Source: Zygnema cylindricum
Lineage: Eukaryota > Streptophyta > Zygnematophyceae > Zygnematales > Zygnemataceae
DNA: 64,000 nt
Reading direction: 5' to 3'
NCBI GenBank assembly: GCA_037447655.1
Contig: JBBHKE010000973.1
Span: forward strand, 83,463 to 147,462
Part shown: one piece after another, positions 57,301-64,000 of the stretch
Position numbering within the stretch: the first letter of the stretch is position 1
How the letters are laid out: every line of letters begins with the position of its first letter
The notes under the pieces: generated by a model
What the model was told of the DNA's origin: nothing
The model's database searches: none
The model's input: only the letters and a program-made list of their open reading frames with translations
Program-made: the position numbers and the translations under genes

Positions 57301-60300
57301 TCCCATCGCTATTGAAGGAATGACTAGTGTGAATGCTAAATTAGAATGGACGATGCTAGTTTAGTGTATGGAGACATGGTAGATTGTATTCCACTCCCTT
57401 AAATAATATTATGAACACTGTTTTATGATTTTCGGCTGAGAAAATCTCGACTGTTTTAGTGTCATTAACACTAATAGCAATGGATAGCTTTGAGCATGTG
57501 TCTGTTTTTTTTCCTTTTTGGTTTTTTTGCACACTCTTGCAGATGCTGACGCAAGACAGTTTGATGTTTTATGCTCTTTTTGTGTACTGGACTCTTCGTC
57601 ACTAGTTTGAGTGTTGACCTATTTTGCTGGAGGTCTAATTTTGAGTCCTTTGTTAAGCCCAGCCGTTCCATTTTAATACCTAAATTGACTCGTCTCATAT
57701 TTTTTTTAACTGGCCTCGGATGCGTTCTCAGGGGAGACATACAAGAAGATCAAAGGCCCTGATGGGCATTTGGGTTTTGTCACCATCAGACTGCATCCCA
57801 CGGAGACTGACTGGGTAAGTCAAATTCTTTCTTGAATGGGGGAATTATTCAGAGGTGTGTGGTGTGTACATTTGTGTGGAAGCTGTTTCCCATAAAGTTT
57901 TCCTGTGTCGTTTGATCTGTTTATGTTTACATGTAACATCTAGCTGACACCTGTCATGTACATGTGATGTCCCTATTATGATGGATATATAGATATTGGC
58001 AATGGCACGTCGATGGACATGCTGGTCTCAAGACCCTTCTCAAAGGAAGTATTGTGCAGATGATGTGAGTGCCCTTTTCTGTTCACAAGCTTGTTCCCTC
58101 TTTTGCTGATTTTGCCCTGTCATGTGGAACTAGTGGCTGTCATTTTTTTTCTGTAAAACCATTGATTATTGCATATATAAATAATTTAATCTGAAAAGCT
58201 ACAGTTTACTGATTGGATACTTTCAGATATAAAGGGTTTGCACTGCTTTATAACCAGGAATATGCACACGCAGGGTTTTCCATCCATCTGTCACAGGGAG
58301 GACGAACAATCAATTTAAATGAAGACATGTAATTATATTAATAGATTTTTCATCATATAGATTGGTGGCACAATTTGCAGTGCATACTACACGAGAAATT
58401 AGAAAACCAATAAAATGGTCCATCTCCTGTTCGGCAACTCAAGGCGACATGAATCAATGTTATGGGTTTTAGCACTTTCCATTCATTTACACTGAATCAA
58501 TCTTTTCTCCCTTCTTCATCAACTTTTTAGTTCTACAAAAGGATATGTAGGGTAGGAGAAGCGGAGTTTTTTTTTCAGTCTTGCCTGCCAGTTGTTATTG
58601 CAGGAATTAACTGTTGTTTTTTGCTTGTGATATCGACTTTTTCACAGCTGTTCTTGACAAAGGACTTTGGCAACACCTGGTTAAACTTGACTGAAAGGTC
58701 ACAGGTGCGTCCTTACTGTAGCTCAAGGAAAAAGGAGTGAAAAGGAGGTCGTATTGTGATCTCAGCAAGAAGTGTCAACATAGAGAATACACTTAACTGT
58801 AATTATCTGATGCAGCTTGCCTAGCGGTTGATTAGCTATTTGTTTCTCAAGCATATGCTCATAAGGTTTTCAATTAATCATATTGGTCTATTATTTCAAT
58901 TAGTCCTTTGGATACACCCGTGTGTTTCTTTGTTGCCTTCAATTTAGACCAGTATGGTGGTTTATGTGTTTTTAACGAAGGGTCTAGGTGTCATCTTGAT
59001 TGCAGTACTTCTGTGTGGAATCCTGAGGTAATTAATGCTTTTTGCAGGGACACATACTCAGTTTTGCAGACTTCGATTGGGGATGGAGCAAGGTACATTC
59101 TGATTTACAACAACTGCGTGACCCAATGTGATCCTTTTTAGAAGGATCTTGCGTGTGTGTGCGTGTTGTTTTCTTCTGCTGGTTGCTCTGTTTCTTAACT
59201 TCTTACTGGAGTATGGTCAATTTGGAGAGGGGGAGCCCTCAGTACCTAGCAGTAGACTGTGAACAACAAAACATTTGTTTCTGAACAGCACGTTGTTAGA
59301 TTCATAGAAAACATTGGGGTTTATCAACTGCTCGTAAATCATGTAATGGACTACCTTAGTGGACAAACAGGGAAGACTCACCTGGCTGCTAGATCAGACC
59401 CTTTACCTGCAGGTCAAATCTCTGCTGATATATGGACCAGCCAGAGGTCTTAGCTATGGGGCCTGTGGTATGCTTGCAGAACCCCGAGGCCCCGCAGAAC
59501 AAAGTGTATAAGAAGGTGAGTTCTGGTTGATGACAAGGATGAGGTTTTACAGTTATGCTAAGCAGATTTAGTGAGCCCCAAAAGCTTGACCGACTATTTT
59601 GCTGGTGCCAGTGTTTGAGTAAATATTTTTTGCATATGTTCACTGCCCGAGCATGGATCTTCACACTTGTCATCATTTGGTTGATTTGGGCATGTCATGG
59701 AGGATGTATCTGCACAGGCAAACGATATCTTTTACCTGCCTACACTATTTATTCAGACCTTTGCAAGTTGTTCTCTGCATGTCTTCATTGCATTCTGTAC
59801 TAATAGGATTTAGGTCTCTATATCCACCATGGATGTCTTAACAAACACAGGTGAAGGTCACAAATTGGTTGTTGTTCTGGCCTGCAACTGTTTCTCTTGC
59901 AAGGGTCACGCGATCTATTTTTATAATGTCATTAGTTCTGAAATTGTATCTTGCTTTTTTCCTATCATTATGCTGGTCTTGCGCATATCCTGCAGTCATT
60001 GCTGACATTGCTGAACAAGGAGCGGAATCCCTTCTGAGCTTTTATGGTTTTGTACATTCCATGCTGTCGAAGAACAGTGGTCTTGGAACTGTGATTGATT
60101 CTTTCCATTATTTGGCTCCTTAAAGCATATGTCTGTCACCTGTTGTTTCGAACTGACTGTAGCTCTGATATTTACAGCACCAATATAGTGGGGCTGTTGT
60201 GGGTTCCTTAGGACACTATTTTGGCGGCAGTGTTTGAAAACCGCGCTGATGTACGAAATCACTTGGCGCAACATGGGACCAATGTAGTTGCCGGATGGGA

Positions 60301-63300
60301 TAAATATGTCGATTTTGTTCGAAGCCATGACTTATTCAAGACAGCACATACAAAAGTTGTTCCTTGCGGTAACCAGTTTGAGATTATGGCCGGGAATCTT
60401 TTCTTGGTATGTGTTTGCTTTGTTCAAACTCCACCAGGTCTGCACGGTATAGCAATCATATGTCATTTATGCTGTTGATTTATTTGATTGAAGTATTTGA
60501 TTGCAATACCACAGGGTTTTAGTAAACTCGAGCCCAGCATGTTTGTTGGTTTCTGGCCGTTTAGTATTTTTCTTAACAGGCACTTGTGCTTTTGATTGGC
60601 CCTTGGGTTTACTAATTTCATGGCATTTGCAGCCACCCTTCCCTGAGGATAGGTTTTCGGTTAGCTGGAATTGGGGTTGAAGTTTGTTGGAACTTACTCG
60701 TGTATGCACGGCATGGTGAATGTTTAATCGGATGTTAATATGGTCACAGCCTTCACAAGTGGTATGCAAGGGCATATCACAACACTGATAGCTCTAGTCT
60801 GAAAAGTATGATCTGTATAGCGTTGGACAAGGGCTCTCCAATTTGATGTTTGAATTTTCTGTTAAGATGATCAAGTTCCTATTCAATTTTGAATGTGTTT
60901 TTGCAGTATGTCATTTCTGTCGAGTTTTACAAGGACTGCTCTGTTGTTGTTGGTTGTTATACTCAGGCTGTGGCTGAACACTGTGGAGAGCGTGGACATA
61001 TCAATTCTCCAGTTTCAGGAGTCAAGCTGAAGATTAGTTCTGATCAGGGGGCTTCTTTCAGAGACGCATGCTTCCCTGTCCCTTTTTCAGAGCGAGGCTA
61101 TAGTGTTGTGGATGCCACTCCAACAGCTGCCTATGTTAATGTGGACTATGCTGCTGTGGGTCAGAGAAGCGCTCCCTATGGAGACGTCTTTGTTTCGGAT
61201 ACGAATTTGACACTTTTTACCGTCAGTTTGCTTCGAAATGCACGATCTTTGGGAGGAGCTGTCGATTTTGCGGCTGTGCAGGTACTTGAACTCCTGCTCC
61301 TGACTGTGTGTTGGGTTTAAATAATGATGCTAGGACATTGTTATTGCTGAAATAAATGTATTACTTGTTACGGTATTTCATTTCTAGGTTGATCCTTTTT
61401 TGATATTCCTTTGATTGTTTTTAAAACTGATGGTAATTGGAGAGCTTCCGTTGCAGGCATTGCCAGGTGTCTACATTGCGAATCAGATAGAGCTGGATGA
61501 CGATGATGCAGTCACAGCTCGACATGCCGTAAGTGACTGAACTTTTTGCTGCAAAGTTGACCTGCCTTTCATGTGTGACATGAGAAGATGTTTGACTGAC
61601 CTCAGAAATATTTTTCAGCTATTGAAGGATTCCGAACCAATTTTGCATTGTGCAAAAGACTAAGATTTTGAGAAGAAGCGGTTTGTAAGTCAATATTTGG
61701 CACACTGCAAGATACATCTGAATGTATGACAAATCTAATCTTTTTAATTATACAGATAATTTCTTGTTCCCAAAAATTGAGTAGTATCAGAGACTTTGCT
61801 TTCTGGGAGATATACATAGACTTCTCAAACAATATGTTCGATCAATACCATTGGCAGGTCTAGAAGCTGTTGACATATTCTCTAAATGTAAGTCGAATTT
61901 TTAGTAGCTAGCTTCTAAGCTTTTAGGATGCACCTTTTTGCAGTTTCCAGGGAGTGAATAAGAAGCCTGTGAACCTCCAAATCTGGGCAGTTATGCCAAC
62001 TGCTGAACTTTGTTTTATTTGCCCATTTTGTTTGATAAGGGCGATATAATGACCCTGTGCATGATTCCAACAGCAATTGGCAATGCCCATATGTATCGTG
62101 TTCTGCCTTCTACCATTGGCTGCTTATTATAGATTAGCCCGCCTAATCCACTATGGCCAAGCAAAAATTATCTCAAAGTGATTTCATCTAGAGGGAGAAG
62201 GAGGTTTTCAGGGTACTGCAGAATCAGGAGGGAGCGATATGCTTGTCCGAACGACAACCAAGATCAGTCTCAATGGAGGGTCAACGTAAGTTCAAGCTTG
62301 TCTTTGATTCTGTCTCAGCTACTGCACCAAGGATGTCAATGGCCCTATTTTAAGATTTGTATCTGCACTCCAGAAATTTTGACGCTTTTGCGTACGTGTT
62401 TCATCTTCTGATATCAGAATGGGTACTTCTTGGTTGCTCTTGGTTGGATGGAGGAGGCCTGTATTGTGTCTTTTGATGTGGTCAGGTTCTCATGCCTCTA
62501 AACTGTATCATAAGACACATGAAGCCGCTATCTAAGCGAGCTTTACATGTGATACATCTGCGCCTTTTTGAAGGGGCTACTTTGCCAGTTCCGTTAGCTA
62601 TTCCACTGAAAAACTAGCTTCATTAAATAATTGTTTTGGCTAGAGCCATCCATGTGTGAGTGTGATTAGTTTCTTTTCTTCCTCAAGTAGCGTGTTCTGA
62701 TTCGGAAATTATCAACGCAGCCAATCCAATTGCTTGTTATTTAGGCGTTACGAACTCACCATCTATCTTTCCGTTTTTGAAAGAGGTTTTTCTGCTGTTT
62801 CTGATCTTGTGTTTTGTTTCTTCTAAGCTTTCAAGACATGCCTTGTTGCTGATGTTTTTGCACATAAGCACAGGCTGGAATGTAGCGAGCAATTAAGCTG
62901 TTGTAGAAACTTGTCAGCATTGTTGTTTATATAAATGCCTCGGATTTGAGATGAAGGGACGCCACTGAATCTTTTGTTTCTTCAGGTCATTGAGGCCCTT
63001 TATGCCTTCACCTGACTTGACCTAACGTGGAGGCTTAATGGTTTTCCATGGGGATATTGCAGATGGGAAACCTTACGGCCTCCAAGAAATGATTCCAATG
63101 GAGAACCCATCAACTGTGATAGAAAACAGAGCTGTTCTCTTCATCTCCACGGGACCACCAGCTGGGTGAATGGCAATGGCTTTGCTTTTGTGTATTCGCA
63201 TAAGACGACTCCAGGTCTTGTTATATCTACAGGCAACGTGGGGCAATATTTATTTCAAGATAGCACAGTCAATACCTACTTATCTCGCGATGGTGGACAG

Positions 63301-64000
63301 AGCTGGGAAGAGATGAGAAAAGGAGCCCATATTTATGAGTTTGGAGATTCAGGAGGCGTCATTCTGATGGCTCGACATGGAACACAAGGGTCGACTACAG
63401 AAATGCTTTACTCTCTTGATGAAGGCTTGAGTTGGGAAACGTTGAAGTTTGCGAAGGAAGAGGACGCTGTTGATATCTTGAATATCCGCGTGGAGCCTGA
63501 CAATATGGGGAAAAAATTTATCGTACAGGTTTGGAGAAATCTTGCTTGTTTACTAGAATTTGCCATGCCATTTTCCTGGCTACACGTCGTATGTGAAAAT
63601 TGGAAATCTGAGAGTAGCACTTGCAAAAAAAGAGTGGTACAGGGCGTGATGTTTCAATGGGTATTGTAATTTTAACAACCTCTGCATTTGACTATGCGAG
63701 CACATTGTTGTAATGCTTATCGAATTAGTTGATACATCTAAGAATAGTAGCAAAGATGCTGTCCATTATATTATAACAGTGGATGCATTTTTAACATTCG
63801 GATCCATACGGTGAAGCTGGATAACTGTTCTGCAGAGTGATTTCATGTTAAGTGTAGGTAAATGGAATACCATGGTTGATAAATAGGGATTGGTTGGTAT
63901 TATCTCCAGGGATTGAAGGTGGTCTCTGAAGAAGGCGCTGTACGTCAGGGAGTTCTGCTGGCTATCAACTTTGGAGAAGGGTTTTCCCAGTACAAACTTT
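54364..64000 (+). CDS. Vps10/sortilin-type sorting receptor (partial, runs off the right edge)
   Basis: This is predicted to be a type I membrane receptor carrying cargo from Golgi to endosome/vacuole. The window covers the signal peptide and most of a Vps10 beta-propeller. Exons read: 54364-54450, 54668-54721, 55034-55120, 56616-56664, 57732-57814, 57993-58064, 58648-58704, 59048-59092, 59480-59515, 60212-60406, 60907-61281, 61457-61528, 62212-62285, 63063-63528 and 63910 onward. All have GT-AG borders, and phases agree throughout from 56616 onward. MAFLVSVFCLLLICVL is the signal peptide. The Asp-box/BNR-like motifs SMDGGMTW, TKDFGNTW, SRDGGQSW and SLDEGLSW mark propeller blades. SLNGGSTWETLRPP followed by a Cys pair (INCDRKQSCSLHLH) is typical of the family. 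Between exons 3 and 4 roughly 20-30 residues of the propeller are missing, so at least one short exon there was not found (55573 onward is a weak candidate). Transmembrane and tail regions lie outside. In-frame stops are absent in the exons read. Confidence 0.88.
55807..55850. repeat. Poly-G tract in Vps10 intron 3
   Basis: Two runs of about 16-17 G are separated by TTTTT, within a large intron. In such an AT-rich region this is exceptional and error-prone for sequencing, so the local length is uncertain. Confidence 0.85.
57335..57486. mobile_element. MITE relic in Vps10 intron
   Basis: GGAGACATGGTAGATTGTA, TTTTATGATTTTCGGC and TAGTGTCATTAACACTAATAGCAATGG follow the order seen in the elements at 21440-21775 and 2983-3197. 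It lies between exons 4 and 5. Ends are too decayed to define the target site. Confidence 0.5.

Overview
The window is nuclear DNA of a eukaryote, AT-rich and dominated by repeats. It holds two host genes, both on the + strand and both split by many short GT-AG introns. The first (12898-18681) is a complete 20S proteasome subunit alpha-7 gene (PSMA3/PAG1 type). I could join 11 exons into 250 codons with every splice phase consistent. Its wording (for example [21 protein letters not shown] and the C-terminal MDAD) is closer to plant PAG1 than to animal PSMA3. The second (54364 to beyond the right edge) is a Vps10/sortilin-type sorting receptor with a signal peptide and at least 15 exons. This suggests an alga or other early-branching member of the green lineage/Archaeplastida. 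The assignment is an inference from two proteins only.

Layout: 1-6.3 kb is AT-rich DNA with pyrimidine/purine tracts, small MITEs, a large fold-back element with a MITE nested in one arm, a GC-rich island of unknown origin and TA microsatellites. 6.36-9.72 kb (minus strand) is a decayed, intron-containing Crypton-like tyrosine-recombinase transposase. It has an Ndc10/CBF3-type recombinase with R, HxxR and Y in place, followed by a GCR1_C-like DNA-binding domain. 9.9-12.5 kb holds a minisatellite and two roughly 740-780 bp elements with perfect or near-perfect terminal repeats and TTA/TAA target duplications (PIF/Harbinger-like). 12.9-18.7 kb is the proteasome gene. 18.7-22 kb has no recognisable gene. 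22-28.6 kb is a dense mosaic of the same MITE families.

28.9-36.4 kb is a nearly full-length Ty1/copia LTR retrotransposon on the minus strand, inserted in a TATG/TA microsatellite. Its RNase H region is interrupted by a 1301 bp solo-LTR-like insertion flanked by GTCAC. Its primer-binding site matches the anticodon arm of initiator tRNA-Met (as in Drosophila copia), and the gag start codon lies inside the LTR. Its nonsense codons (TAG four times, TGA once) all fit C-to-T change of CAG or CGA, and the Crypton-like gene carries another TAG.

36.4-52 kb is a gene-free satellite-like region: a roughly 3.5-4 kb unit (T-rich tract over 1 kb, then an A-rich tract of degenerate sub-repeats) occurs twice in direct orientation. 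The region also contains short tandem arrays, an inverted pair of arrays and a tRNA-Phe-like relic. 52-54 kb holds three more mobile-element relics just upstream of the Vps10 gene.

The two host genes belong to unrelated cell processes (protein degradation; Golgi/endosome sorting) and share no visible regulation. Everything else is mobile or repetitive DNA at different stages of decay, with several cases where nesting order and empty sites can be read directly.
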